NCBI GenBank assembly: GCA_945898095.1
Contig: CAMDHE010000024.1
Location: 1-44,636, forward strand
Length of the DNA stretch: 44,636 nucleotides
Source: Roseateles toxinivorans
GTDB taxonomy: Bacteria > Pseudomonadota > Gammaproteobacteria > Burkholderiales > Burkholderiaceae_C
Reading direction: 5' to 3'
The position numbers and the translations under genes were made by a program. The notes beneath the pieces were generated by a model. It saw only the letters and a list, made by a program, of their open reading frames with translations. It was not told the DNA's origin and searched no databases. Below, piece by piece: positions 1 through 8,068 of the stretch (position 1 is the stretch's first letter; every line of letters starts with the position of its first letter).

Positions 1-706
1 GCACATTGGGCAGCACATGGCGCGCCATGATGCGACCCTTGCTGACGCCGATGACGCGTGCGGCCTGCACATATTCCTTGTTGCGTTCGACCATCGTCGA
101 GCCGCGCACGGTGCGCGCATATTGCACCCAACCGGTCAGCGAGATCGCCAGAATCAGCACCATGAAGGCCAGAGAGTCATGCGCGTTCGGGAAGATTGCG
201 CGGCCGACGCCGTCGATCAAGAGAGCGACCAGGATCGACGGGAATGACAGCATCACATCGCAGATCCGCATGATGAAGGCGTCGACCTTGCCGCCGACAA
301 AACCAGCCAGCAAGCCCAGACCAACGCCGATCAGCATCGACAACATCACCGAGGCCAGCCCGACGAAGAGCGAGATGCGTGCCCCATACATCAGCGCCGA
401 CAGCAAGTCGCGGCCCTGGTCATCGGTGCCCAGCAGATATTTCCGGCTGCCGCCCTCCATCCATGACGGGGGCAGGCGCGAGTCCATCAGCTCGAGCGAG
501 GCCAGATCAAAAGGGTTGTGCGGCGCGACGAGATTGGCGAACAGCGCGCAGAAGATGCAGACGAAGGCAATCAAGGCGGCCAGCATCGCCACGGGCGAGT
601 TGCAGAACGAATGCCAGACATCGCCATCCAGGAAGCGCTTGAAGGCGTTGGGTGCGGAAGCCGGTTTGTCATTCATCGATTCGGGTTTTTCATTGGCTTG
701 CATCAT
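1..706 (-). CDS. ABC transporter permease, DppC/OppC type (C-terminus cut by window edge)
   Basis: Inner-membrane permease of a peptide/nickel-type ABC importer, the likely partner of the DppB-like protein upstream. The visible part has a cytoplasmic N-terminus (MMQANEKPES), a first membrane segment (MLAALIAFVCIFCALF), the family stretch LLGTDDQGRDLLS, further membrane segments, and ends inside the EAA-type loop that contacts the ATPase (EYVQAARVIGVSKGRI). Two ATG codons lie in tandem (706 and 703); starting at 706 gives a 4-base ATGA overlap with the dppB-like stop, a sign of translational coupling. The ligand cannot be told from the permease. The remaining C-terminus and any ATPase genes would lie beyond position 1. 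Confidence 0.9.
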   Translation of the reverse strand, partial: MMQANEKPESMNDKPASAPNAFKRFLDGDVWHSFCNSPVAMLAALIAFVCIFCALFANLVAPHNPFDLASLELMDSRLPPSWMEGGSRKYLLGTDDQGRDLLSALMYGARISLFVGLASVMLSMLIGVGLGLLAGFVGGKVDAFIMRICDVMLSFPSILVALLIDGVGRAIFPNAHDSLAFMVLILAISLTGWVQYARTVRGSTMVERNKEYVQAARVIGVSKGRIMARHVLPNV

Positions 707-1692
707 TGCACCTTGCCTTCGATGCGCAACCTTGGATCGACCGCGAAATAAAGCAGATCGACTGCCAGATTGATAGCGACGAAGATGAACGAGATCAGGC
801 ACAAATAGGCAGCCATCACCGGGATGTCGGCAAACTGCACCGCCTGGATGAACAGCAAGCCCATGCCGGGCCACTGGAACACGGTCTCGGTGATGATGGC
901 AAAGGCGATCAGCGAGCCGAGCTGCAAACCGGTGATGGTGATCACCGGCACCAGCGTGTTCTTCAAGGCATGGCCGAAGTAGACCGCCTGATCGCTGAGG
1001 CCGCGCGCACGGGCGAACCGGATGTAGTCGGTGCGCAGCACCTCGAGCATTTCAGAGCGCACCAGCCGCATGATCAGCGTCAGCTGGAACACCGACAGCG
1101 TGATCGCCGGCAGCAGCACATGGCGCAAGCCGTCAAGCGTCAGCAGACCGGTGGTCCAACTGCCGAAGGCGAGCACATCGCCACGCCCGAAACTGGGCAG
1201 CCATTTCAGCCAGACCGCAAACACCAGGATCAGCAAGATGCCGATCAGAAAGGTCGGCAGCGAGACCCCGAGCAGCGAGAACATCATCAACAACTGCGAA
1301 CTGGCCCGACCGCGCCGCAGCGCCGCGTAAACACCCAGCGGGATGCCGACCAGCAAGGCAATCAGGCCGGCCACCAAGGACAACTCAAGCGTTGCCGGGA
1401 GGCGCTCGACGATCAGGCTCGAGACCTTGCGGCCCTGGCGCAGACTGAGACCGAACTCGCCCTGCACGGCATTGCCGATGAAACGTCCGAACTGCACCGG
1501 AACGGGAGCATCCAGCCCCAGATCATGGCGCAGCGCCACCCGCTGCTCCTGGGTCGCGTCCTGGCCCAGCAGACTGGTGACAGGGTCGCCGACATATTGA
1601 AACAGCAAGAAGGAGACGAAGGCCACCGTGAGCATCACGATGACCGCCTGGGCAAACCTGCGGATGATGAAAACTAGCATGTCCGGGATCAA
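703..1692 (-). CDS. ABC transporter permease, DppB/OppB type
   Basis: First permease of a peptide-type ABC importer, 329 aa, a usual family length. It has the N-terminal membrane anchor (LVFIIRRFAQAVIVML), a periplasmic stretch with the family signature DLGLDAPVPVQ, five further hydrophobic segments and an EAA loop (DYIRFARARGLSDQAV) towards the C-terminus. A second in-frame ATG at 1680 would give MLVFIIRR, which looks more like relatives, so the first four residues are uncertain. No substrate-binding protein gene lies upstream; the next gene is a porin, so the binding protein is encoded elsewhere or has been lost. Operon with the DppC-like gene. Confidence 0.92.
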   Translation of the reverse strand: MIPDMLVFIIRRFAQAVIVMLTVAFVSFLLFQYVGDPVTSLLGQDATQEQRVALRHDLGLDAPVPVQFGRFIGNAVQGEFGLSLRQGRKVSSLIVERLPATLELSLVAGLIALLVGIPLGVYAALRRGRASSQLLMMFSLLGVSLPTFLIGILLILVFAVWLKWLPSFGRGDVLAFGSWTTGLLTLDGLRHVLLPAITLSVFQLTLIMRLVRSEMLEVLRTDYIRFARARGLSDQAVYFGHALKNTLVPVITITGLQLGSLIAFAIITETVFQWPGMGLLFIQAVQFADIPVMAAYLCLISFIFVAINLAVDLLYFAVDPRLRIEGKVQ

Positions 1693-1747
1693 ACCTTCGT
1701 AGGTATCCGCAATGGCGGTTGAAGCATCAACAGGGTTTGGGCAAGTT

Positions 1748-1772
1748 CCGTTCGTCCTGAGCTTGTCGAAGG
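1748..1772. repeat. Short dispersed-repeat-like palindrome
   Basis: The stretch TTCGTCCTGAGCTTGTCGAA is an imperfect palindrome in the gap between the permease operon and the porin. I recognise closely similar sequences (TTCGACAAGCTCAGGACGAA) as frequent intergenic repeats in many bacterial genomes. That is recollection, not a search; only one copy is in this window. Confidence 0.45.
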
Positions 1773-1862
1773 ACTCATTTTGGCGGGTCTAGCCTTTTTG
1801 GCCGAAAAAACCGGGAATCGGACCATCATAGTTTCAGCGCAGTGATTCCTGCAGCAGCGGCA

Positions 1863-1893
1863 GAAATGAAAACGGGCCGCTTGAAGCGGCCCG
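1863..1893 (-). terminator. Rho-independent terminator of the first porin gene
   Basis: Read on the minus strand, CGGGCCGCTT pairs with AAGCGGCCCG around a very short loop and is followed by TTTTCATTT. It lies about 50 bases past the stop of the porin gene ending at 1944. Confidence 0.85.
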
Positions 1894-1943
1894 CAATTCA
1901 AACCGACTGGACGGATAGCCGCCCGGTCAGGCTTGAAGATCGA

Positions 1944-3044
1944 TCAGAAACGGTGACGCACACCCACGGTGAAATCATCACGCTTGGTCGCTGTGTTGGC
2001 ATAAGTCAGATTGCCACCCAGCACCGAATGGTCGAAGTGGGCATAAACCTCGGTACGCTTGGAGAAGGCGTAATCGGCCACCACATTCATCAGCTTCATC
2101 GTACCGTTGCCCGTCGCAGCAACAACGCCATTCTGCTTGACATTCCAATAGTTCGCGCCGATGTTCAAAGCGCTGGTCACTTGGTAGGTGCCGCCAAACT
2201 GGGTCATCGTGCGGCTGTCAGTCAGCGCAGTAGTCGCCAGGTTCGCATTCAAAGCACCACCGACGCCGGAGGCGATAGCCGCGTTCAAGGCCGCGGGGAA
2301 GCCCAAGTCAAATGCCGTCTTGCCCCATGCTGCCGAAAGGTATAACGGGCCGCTGGTATAGGAACCGCCGAAATTGGTTTGCTTGACCTGCTTGGTCGTC
2401 GATGTGTCGGTCACCGTCAAAGTCGCGCCAACAACGGCAAATTCGCCTGCGGAATACTTCAGGAAGCCGCCTACCGACTTTCCGTTGGCGCCTGGGGCTG
2501 TCGCATTACCTTCGGACAGGCTGTACTGGACCTCGGCAGCCAGACCACCAGCAGTGATCAGGTACTTGACCATATTGTCGTTACGCGCACCGAGCGTCAT
2601 GCCGATTTCCGGCTTGAAGGGCTCGACATAAGGCGAATACTTGTACGAAGCATAGGTCGACGTCATCGCGTCAAACAGCACGTTGAACTGGCGACCCAGG
2701 GAGATGCGGCCGAAATCATTCGACTGCAGGCCGACCCATGACTGCTGCCAGAAATTACTCGACCCTGCCGAACCGGTGTCGACCAAGATGCGATGCTCGA
2801 GGTTGGCCAAAGCCTTCAGTCCGCCACCCATGTCTTCAACCACGTTGAAGTTCAAACGACTTTGTGACATGCCGCCAGGGATCACCGAGTTGAGCGAATC
2901 ACCACGGGTTGCAGCGGTTGGACCCGCATTGGTTTTATGCTGGAAAGCCGCATCGACGATGCCGCCGATAGTGACGCTCGACTGAGCATAGGCTGAACTG
3001 ATGCCAGCGGCCAACAGGCCCAAAACCAGGGAAATCTTTTTCAT
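1944..3044 (-). CDS. Outer-membrane porin, Gram-negative trimeric type
   Basis: General diffusion porin of the Burkholderia/Neisseria type, 366 aa. A signal peptide (MKKISLVLGLLAAGISSAYA, cleavage before QSS) leads into the typical first strand SSVTIGGIVDAA. The hallmark stretch EDMGGGLKALANLEHR, alternating amphipathic strands and a terminal phenylalanine (GVRHRF) needed for outer-membrane insertion are present. GGAG sits 8 bases before the ATG. It is followed by its own terminator and lies directly downstream of a second porin gene that has its own ribosome binding site, so the pair is a tandem duplication or two alternative porins. Substrate preference cannot be read from the sequence. Confidence 0.95.
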   Translation of the reverse strand: MKKISLVLGLLAAGISSAYAQSSVTIGGIVDAAFQHKTNAGPTAATRGDSLNSVIPGGMSQSRLNFNVVEDMGGGLKALANLEHRILVDTGSAGSSNFWQQSWVGLQSNDFGRISLGRQFNVLFDAMTSTYASYKYSPYVEPFKPEIGMTLGARNDNMVKYLITAGGLAAEVQYSLSEGNATAPGANGKSVGGFLKYSAGEFAVVGATLTVTDTSTTKQVKQTNFGGSYTSGPLYLSAAWGKTAFDLGFPAALNAAIASGVGGALNANLATTALTDSRTMTQFGGTYQVTSALNIGANYWNVKQNGVVAATGNGTMKLMNVVADYAFSKRTEVYAHFDHSVLGGNLTYANTATKRDDFTVGVRHRF

Positions 3045-3207
3045 ATGTATCTCCGTTAAAAACTCTTGATGATGGATTGTGATTCTTCTGTTCCACCGAA
3101 GCGATCATTGTGTTGTCGGCAACCAACAGGCTTTGCCCTACCAAGCTTGGAAATGACCGTTTCGGGAGAAAAACCACCTGAATCTACGTCCAGACGGTTT
3201 TCCCGAC

Positions 3208-3227
3208 AACGAGGCCTGAGCCTCGTT
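3208..3227 (-). terminator. Hairpin after the second porin gene, possible terminator
   Basis: AACGAGGC and GCCTCGTT pair around a CTGA loop a few bases after the stop of the upstream porin. The U-tract is poor on the minus strand, so this may attenuate rather than fully end transcription towards the next porin. Confidence 0.5.
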
Positions 3228-3232
3228 TAATC

Positions 3233-4273
3233 TTAGAAGCTGTGCCTGAGGCCCACGTCATAAGCGCTCGAGCTTTGACCTGCCGTAACAGCAGGCGAGC
3301 CGCCGACCGCGAACTTGCCCAAACCCGTATTGGTGATCTTGGCGTAAGTCGTGTACAGCGCCGTACGCTTGGACAGGCTGTGCTGGTAGCTCAGCGCCAT
3401 ATGCGTGGCATCACCGACACCCGAGATCAGCCTAGCAGCGGCATTCGCAGTCGATTTGGTGTACGTGGCATAGAACTTGTGAGCGCCAAACGGAACGATC
3501 ACTGCGCCGGTCACTTGCTTCTGAGCCGGAGCACCGAACGAATTCGTCGTGTACATCAACACAGCCTTGGCGACACCAAAGTCATAAGAACCAGCCGTCG
3601 TCGCCATCTTGAACTTCAGACCCTTGGCATTGGTCGTCGACATGCCGGACGAGATATCAAAACCGCTGGCCTTGAAACCGATGCTGGCGCTGCTCATTTT
3701 CGCGCCGTCAACGCCTTCGCTGAAAGACTGGTCGATGGAACCATAGAAACCGCCCAAGTTGCCTGGCAGGATATAGGTGACCAGATTGTTGAAGCGACTC
3801 AGGTCGACAGCAATTGATGTCCCTGCAGGCGCGCCTGTAGTTGCCGTTGCGCCAAGGCGATCAAACAAAGCAGCGGTTGAACCGATGCCGGTGGTGCTTG
3901 AAGGATCGAAGGCCTCGATCAACAGGCGCTCGCTGCTCTTGAAGCGGCCCAGACGGGCTTCGCCGAATGAACCGACCAAGCTGACGGTCGAGCGGCGTGC
4001 CCAGAAGGCCGAATCCGTCGTGCCGTTGTCGAAATTCGCCGACCCCTCAAGCCAGAAGCTGGCCTTCATGCCGCCGCCGAGGTCTTCTTGACCACGTACA
4101 CCGAAGCGGCTGGTGCTCAGACCGCCGGTGACAACCGAATTCAAGGTGTTGCCGCTGGACATGCCATGGCGAACTGCCACGTCGGCGATACCGAACAAGG
4201 TCACCGACGATTGGGCTGCAGCGATACCAGCAAATGAGCCGAGAACGGCCAAGGCTACGATTGTTTTCTTCAT
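3233..4273 (-). CDS. Outer-membrane porin, Gram-negative trimeric type (second copy)
   Basis: Second member of the tandem porin pair, 346 aa. The signal peptide is MKKTIVALAVLGSFAGIAAA, then QSSVTLFGIADVAV. The family stretch EDLGGGMKASFWLEG is near residue 60 and the C-terminus is VGLRHSF, ending in phenylalanine. AGGAG stands 8 bases before the ATG. It is clearly diverged from its neighbour, especially in the loop regions, so this is not a recent duplication. The 270 bases upstream, shared with the divergent coq7 gene, are AT-richer than the rest and probably hold both promoters, but no hexamer pair could be assigned with confidence. Confidence 0.95.
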   Translation of the reverse strand: MKKTIVALAVLGSFAGIAAAQSSVTLFGIADVAVRHGMSSGNTLNSVVTGGLSTSRFGVRGQEDLGGGMKASFWLEGSANFDNGTTDSAFWARRSTVSLVGSFGEARLGRFKSSERLLIEAFDPSSTTGIGSTAALFDRLGATATTGAPAGTSIAVDLSRFNNLVTYILPGNLGGFYGSIDQSFSEGVDGAKMSSASIGFKASGFDISSGMSTTNAKGLKFKMATTAGSYDFGVAKAVLMYTTNSFGAPAQKQVTGAVIVPFGAHKFYATYTKSTANAAARLISGVGDATHMALSYQHSLSKRTALYTTYAKITNTGLGKFAVGGSPAVTAGQSSSAYDVGLRHSF

Positions 4274-4545
4274 TCGATACTCCTATAAATTTCAAGGGGG
4301 GAGCCAAAATCGGTGCGCCGGTTTCAAGCATAGAAACCTGCCGCTCGACGGCAACAAACAGATTGAAACATCCCTTTCACCTTTTTTGGTGAGTTCAGCT
4401 GCGAATCAAGGATTACCGTTGTCAGCGTGCAACGATTCAGGCCCGTTCACCAATTCGTCATATTGTTAATTGTAACTACGGACGTTTCCCCTATTGGCTT
4501 GGGCGCCCTTAGACTCGGATCCATGCCAGCCCGCCAGAAATCCCC

Positions 4546-5181
4546 ATGAACCCAAGCCTTACCCGATTCGATTCGCTGCTGGTCAGCGTTGACCATGGCC
4601 TCAAGACCATCTTCGGCAAACCCGCGGCGGCGCGCCCGATACCTTCAGCGCAAGCCAGCCAGCAGTTGACACCGGAACAGCAGCGCTTATCAGCCGCGCT
4701 GATGCGGGTCAACCATGTCGGCGAGGTCTGCGCCCAGGCGCTCTACCAATCGCAGGCCTTGATGACCCACAGCCCCGAATTGCGCGGGCATTTTGAACAG
4801 GCCGCGCAAGAAGAGCTCGATCATCTGGCCTGGACCCGCGAGCGCCTGCAAGAGCTTGGCGGGCGCACCAGCCTGTTGACGCCGATCTGGTATGGCGGCG
4901 CTTTCACAATCGGCTGCCTGGCAGGCCTGGCGGGCGACCGCATCAGCCTGGGCTTTGTGGTCGAAACCGAAAAACAGGTTGAACAACATCTGGCCGGCCA
5001 CCTGCAACGCCTGCCCGCAGAAGACCTGGCGTCGCGCGCCATCGTCGCCCAGATGCAACTCGAAGAAGCCCGCCATGCCGAGGAGGCAACGGCCGCCGGC
5101 GCGGCGCAATTGCCGGCACCGGTGAAAGGCCTGATGAAGCTCGCGGCGCGGGTCATGACCCGGACTGCACATTACGTCTGA
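4546..5181 (+). CDS. coq7: 3-demethoxyubiquinol 3-hydroxylase (Coq7)
   Basis: Di-iron monooxygenase of ubiquinone synthesis, hydroxylating the demethoxyquinol intermediate at the membrane. The 211 aa match the bacterial Coq7 length. Iron ligands are visible in order: E60 in RVNHVGEV, E90 and H93 in EELDH, a glutamate in VETEKQVEQH, and the pair in LEEARHAEEA. The hydrophobic stretch IGCLAGLAGDRISLGFV fits membrane association. The start at 4546 places the conserved core at the usual distance. It is monocistronic, convergent with the OsmC-like gene 6 bases downstream. Confidence 0.95.
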   Translation: MNPSLTRFDSLLVSVDHGLKTIFGKPAAARPIPSAQASQQLTPEQQRLSAALMRVNHVGEVCAQALYQSQALMTHSPELRGHFEQAAQEELDHLAWTRERLQELGGRTSLLTPIWYGGAFTIGCLAGLAGDRISLGFVVETEKQVEQHLAGHLQRLPAEDLASRAIVAQMQLEEARHAEEATAAGAAQLPAPVKGLMKLAARVMTRTAHYV

Positions 5182-5187
5182 GCCGGA

Positions 5188-5610
5188 TCAGACCTCGAGC
5201 AGTTCGACCGAAGTCGTGATCGCCGCCGTCTTGCCCAGCATGATGCTGGCCGAGCAGTATTTTTCATGCGACATGGCCACGGCGCGCTCGACCACTTCCT
5301 GCTTGAGACCGCGCCCGCTGACGACGAAATGCATGTGGATGGCGGTGAATACCTTGGGGTCAGTCGCTGCCCTTTCGGCTTTGAGCAGCAACTGGCAGCC
5401 GCGCACATCATGGCGGCCGCGCTTGAGGATCAGCACCACGTCATAGGCGGTGCAGCCGCCGGTGCCGGCCAGCACCGTCTCCATCGGCCGCGGCGCCAGG
5501 TTGAGACCACCGCCTTCCACGGCGCCGTCCATCATCAGCTGATGACCGCTGCCGGTTTCGGCCTGGAATGCCATGCCCTCGCTGCCCATCCAGTTGATCG
5601 TGCATTCCAT
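5188..5610 (-). CDS. OsmC family protein (YhfA-like)
   Basis: Small OsmC-fold protein of 140 aa. The family peptides are METVLAGTGGCTAYDVV with one cysteine near residue 53 and EKYCSASIMLGKTA with a second near residue 118; these match the two redox cysteines of OsmC/Ohr proteins, though the overall pattern is closer to the YhfA branch, whose role is not settled. GGGAG lies 7 bases before the ATG. It is convergent with coq7. An inverted repeat (5647-5674) lies in its leader. Confidence 0.88.
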   Translation of the reverse strand: MECTINWMGSEGMAFQAETGSGHQLMMDGAVEGGGLNLAPRPMETVLAGTGGCTAYDVVLILKRGRHDVRGCQLLLKAERAATDPKVFTAIHMHFVVSGRGLKQEVVERAVAMSHEKYCSASIMLGKTAAITTSVELLEV

Positions 5611-5646
5611 TTATTGGCTCCCTGATAATGACCAAATTCACATTGA

Positions 5647-5674
5647 TTGCCTGAAATTCGCAAGAATCAGGCAA
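5647..5674. other. Inverted repeat in the osmC-like leader
   Basis: TTGCCTG...CAGGCAA arms with an inner ATTC/GAAT pair and a GCAA loop. It sits about 40-65 bases before the OsmC-like start codon on the minus strand and just before the sRNA promoter on the plus strand. Neither strand has a U-tract, so it is more likely an operator or leader hairpin than a terminator. Confidence 0.4.
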
Positions 5675-5682
5675 AAAGCATA

Positions 5683-5712
5683 TTGCAGCGCAGCATAACT
5701 TGAGGCTAAAAT
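5683..5712 (+). promoter_or_regulatory. Sigma-70-like promoter of the candidate sRNA
   Basis: TTGCAG at 5683-5688 and TAAAAT at 5707-5712 with an 18-base spacer. A start about 7 bases downstream would give a transcript of roughly 100 nt ending at the strong terminator at 5791-5820, with no open frame in between. Confidence 0.6.
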
Positions 5713-5718
5713 CTGTTC

Positions 5719-5820
5719 CATACGTTGATGTTTGTTCTGCAATAATCCGTACCGATTGTCTCCTCCACCGCCTCCATGGTGGATTCATAGCCCGAGCTTG
5801 CAAAAGCTCGGGTTTTTTTT
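5719..5820 (+). ncRNA. Candidate small RNA with anti-Shine-Dalgarno loop
   Basis: Free-standing transcription unit between the OsmC-like gene and ilvA. After the promoter, the sequence has CCTCC at 5762-5766 and again at 5771-5775. The second copy lies in the 8-base loop of a perfect 6-bp hairpin (TCCACC 5764-5769, GGTGGA 5778-5783). It ends in a very strong terminator: CCCGAGCTT 5791-5799, loop GCAA, AAGCTCGGG 5804-5812, then eight T. An exposed CCUCC can pair with ribosome binding sites. Betaproteobacterial small RNAs with anti-Shine-Dalgarno motifs, some toxic when cloned, are known; membership of that family is inference. The alternative is a leader of ilvA, but the terminator separates it from that gene. 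Confidence 0.65.
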
Positions 5821-5870
5821 GCCCTCAACTATCATGCGATGCTTCAAAAGTCTTGCATTGGAGAACTTTC

Positions 5871-7454
5871 ATGACCGCCCCCGCGAGCAGCAAGATCAGC
5901 AAGCCAAAGGCCAGCAGCGCCGAACTGCCGGCCATGCTGCCCAGCGGCCATAGCTATCTGCAGCGAATCCTCAATGCCCGCGTTTATGACGTGGCGATCG
6001 AAAGCTCGCTGACGCCGGCCCGCAACTTGTCGAAGCGACTCGGCAACAAGGTGCTGTTGAAGCGCGAGGACGAGCAACCGGTTTTCAGTTTCAAACTGCG
6101 CGGCGCCTACAACAAGATGGTGCACCTGAGCCCGGAGCAACTCGCCCGCGGCGTGATCTGCGCTTCGGCCGGCAACCATGCCCAGGGCGTCGCGCTGTCG
6201 GCCAAGAAGCTTGGCTGCCGGGCCGTCATCGTGATGCCGGTCACCACGCCCAAGCTGAAGATCGATGCCGTTCAGGCGCTTGGCGGCGAAGTCGTCCTGC
6301 ATGGCGACAGCTTTACCGACGCCCATGGCCGGGCGATCGAACTCGAGGCCGAGCTCGGGCTGACCTTCGTCCACCCGTTTGATGACCCGGACGTGATCGC
6401 CGGCCAGGGCACGATCGCAATGGAGATCCTGCGCCAGCATCAGGGGCCGATCGACGCGATCTTTGTCGCCATCGGTGGCGGCGGGCTGATTTCGGGCATC
6501 GCAGCCTACATCAAGGCGATACGACCCGAGATCAAGGTGATCGGCGTGCAGACCCGCGATTCGGATGCGATGCTGCGCTCGGTGCGGGCGGGCAAACGCG
6601 TGCTGCTGAGTGATGTCGGCTTGTTCTCGGACGGCACGGCCGTCAAATGGGTCGGCGAGGAGACTTTCCGGATCACGCAGGCGCTGGTCGATGACTTCGT
6701 CGTCGTCGACACCGATGCGGTCTGCGCCGCCATCAAGGATGTGTTTGAAGACACCCGCAGCATCCTCGAGCCTGCGGGCGCGCTGGGTGTGGCGGCGGTC
6801 AAGCAATATGTGGCCGAGAAGGGCTGCAAAGGCCAGACCCTGATCGCCATCACCTGCGGCGCGAACATGAATTTCGACCGCTTGCGCTTCGTCGCCGAGC
6901 GCGCCGAAGTCGGCGAAAACCGCGAAGCCCTGTTTGCGATCACCATCCCCGAAGCAAGGGGTAGCTTCAAGCGTTTTTGCGAGTTGCTCGGACCGCGCAG
7001 CGTGACCGAGTTCAATTACCGCATCTCGGACGCCAAACAAGCCCATATCTTCGTCGGCGTGGCCACGCAAAAGCGCGAGGAATCGCTGAAACTTGCCCGG
7101 ACATTTGCCAAAAACGGCTTCGACACGATCGATCTGACCGACAACGAACTCGCCAAACAGCATGTGCGCCATATGGTCGGCGGACACACAGAACTGGCTC
7201 ATGACGAACGACTTTACCGCTTCATCTTCCCCGAGCGACCGGGCGCGCTGATGCGCTTCTTGTCAGCCATGCACCCCGACTGGAACATTACGCTGTTTCA
7301 TTACCGCAATCAGGGCGCCGATTACGGCCGCATCCTGGTCGGGCTGCAGGTGCCGAAGGGCGATAACGCTGCGCTGCGCGCATTCCTCGATGCGCTCAAT
7401 TACCCTTATGAGGACGAGACCGACAACCCCGTTTACAAGCTGTTCCTGCGCTAA
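5871..7454 (+). CDS. ilvA: Threonine ammonia-lyase, biosynthetic (IlvA)
   Basis: PLP enzyme that deaminates threonine to 2-oxobutanoate, the first step of isoleucine synthesis. It has 527 aa from the ATG at 5871, which has GGAG 8 bases upstream; an in-frame ATG at 5700 is rejected because it would run through the sRNA and its terminator. PLP lysine is K75 in VFSFKLRGAY; the phosphate loop is IGGGGLISG and the cofactor-side stretch ASAGNHAQGV is present. Two ACT-like regulatory domains follow from about residue 345 (FAITIPEARGSFKRF and YRFIFPERPGALMRF), as expected for the feedback-inhibited biosynthetic form. Convergent with gspC, one base apart. Confidence 0.96.
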   Translation: MTAPASSKISKPKASSAELPAMLPSGHSYLQRILNARVYDVAIESSLTPARNLSKRLGNKVLLKREDEQPVFSFKLRGAYNKMVHLSPEQLARGVICASAGNHAQGVALSAKKLGCRAVIVMPVTTPKLKIDAVQALGGEVVLHGDSFTDAHGRAIELEAELGLTFVHPFDDPDVIAGQGTIAMEILRQHQGPIDAIFVAIGGGGLISGIAAYIKAIRPEIKVIGVQTRDSDAMLRSVRAGKRVLLSDVGLFSDGTAVKWVGEETFRITQALVDDFVVVDTDAVCAAIKDVFEDTRSILEPAGALGVAAVKQYVAEKGCKGQTLIAITCGANMNFDRLRFVAERAEVGENREALFAITIPEARGSFKRFCELLGPRSVTEFNYRISDAKQAHIFVGVATQKREESLKLARTFAKNGFDTIDLTDNELAKQHVRHMVGGHTELAHDERLYRFIFPERPGALMRFLSAMHPDWNITLFHYRNQGADYGRILVGLQVPKGDNAALRAFLDALNYPYEDETDNPVYKLFLR

Positions 7455-7455
7455 G

Positions 7456-8001
7456 TTACTGGCTCGAGACCCGATTGATGACTGATGGATTCGACCTTGG
7501 CGGCATGCCCGGCGGGTTGATGCCGCCGAGATTGAGCGGCGATGGCGCCGCAGGACTGAGCGAACCGGTCGCCGCAACGTCGGGTTTGGCCAGCTGCAGC
7601 ACCATGCTGATGACGCCGCCACGGCCCAGACTGGCAGAGCGGGAATCCAGCGCCAGCAATTGAACGTCGCCTTCCAGGGTCGCGCCAATCCGCATCGTTC
7701 GCGCCACGCCGTCAACCGCGATCAAGGCCACGCCCTCGCCGGCCAAGCTGGTCTTGGGATTTTTTGGCGCCACCAGGCCGAGCAGCTTGAAGCGGCTCTC
7801 GGCCAGCGGCAACGCCTCGGCCGCAGCCGCCGGTGCTGCGCCGAACAAACGCGTCAGGTCGGCTTGGCTGCCAGGCCGATCGGACAAAGGCAATGCCTGC
7901 GCAGGCATTGCCACTGGCGTCACCAGCAACTGCAGCAGCCAATAAGCCGCGCTGCAACCCAGCAAACCCCACACCAGAAAAGCCATCAGTCGTACTTGCA
8001 T
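7456..8001 (-). CDS. gspC: Type II secretion protein GspC, short form without PDZ domain
   Basis: Inner-membrane clamp protein that links the secretin to the inner-membrane platform. At 181 aa it has one N-terminal membrane segment (LMAFLVWGLLGCSAAYWLLQLL), then the homology region with the signature SRFKLLGLVAPKN, and a Pro/Ser-rich tail. There is no PDZ or coiled-coil domain, as I recall for many betaproteobacterial GspC proteins, so it is short rather than truncated. It is the only gsp gene on the minus strand, facing away from gspG across a 67-base gap that must hold both promoters. It ends one base from ilvA. Confidence 0.85.
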   Translation of the reverse strand: MQVRLMAFLVWGLLGCSAAYWLLQLLVTPVAMPAQALPLSDRPGSQADLTRLFGAAPAAAAEALPLAESRFKLLGLVAPKNPKTSLAGEGVALIAVDGVARTMRIGATLEGDVQLLALDSRSASLGRGGVISMVLQLAKPDVAATGSLSPAAPSPLNLGGINPPGMPPRSNPSVINRVSSQ

Positions 8002-8068
8002 GGCGCAATTATGGGCCAGTCACGGGCTTGCGCTAAGCTCTAGCCCATTCAAGCCAACCCGCCTGCCC

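Noticed and set aside
5700-5870. N-terminal extension of ilvA from an ATG at 5700
   Set aside because: It would run through the sRNA hairpin and terminator; the ATG at 5871 has a ribosome binding site and matches the family start.
5844-7202. A 452-codon open frame antisense to ilvA, and similar long antisense frames at 652-1677, 9747-10895 and 40851-41840
   Set aside because: They mirror strongly coding genes in high-GC DNA, are rich in His/Gln/Arg and show no domain-like sequence or ribosome binding site.
7456-8001. GspC as a truncated gene because it lacks a PDZ domain
   Set aside because: Short PDZ-less GspC proteins are usual in this group and the frame is intact.
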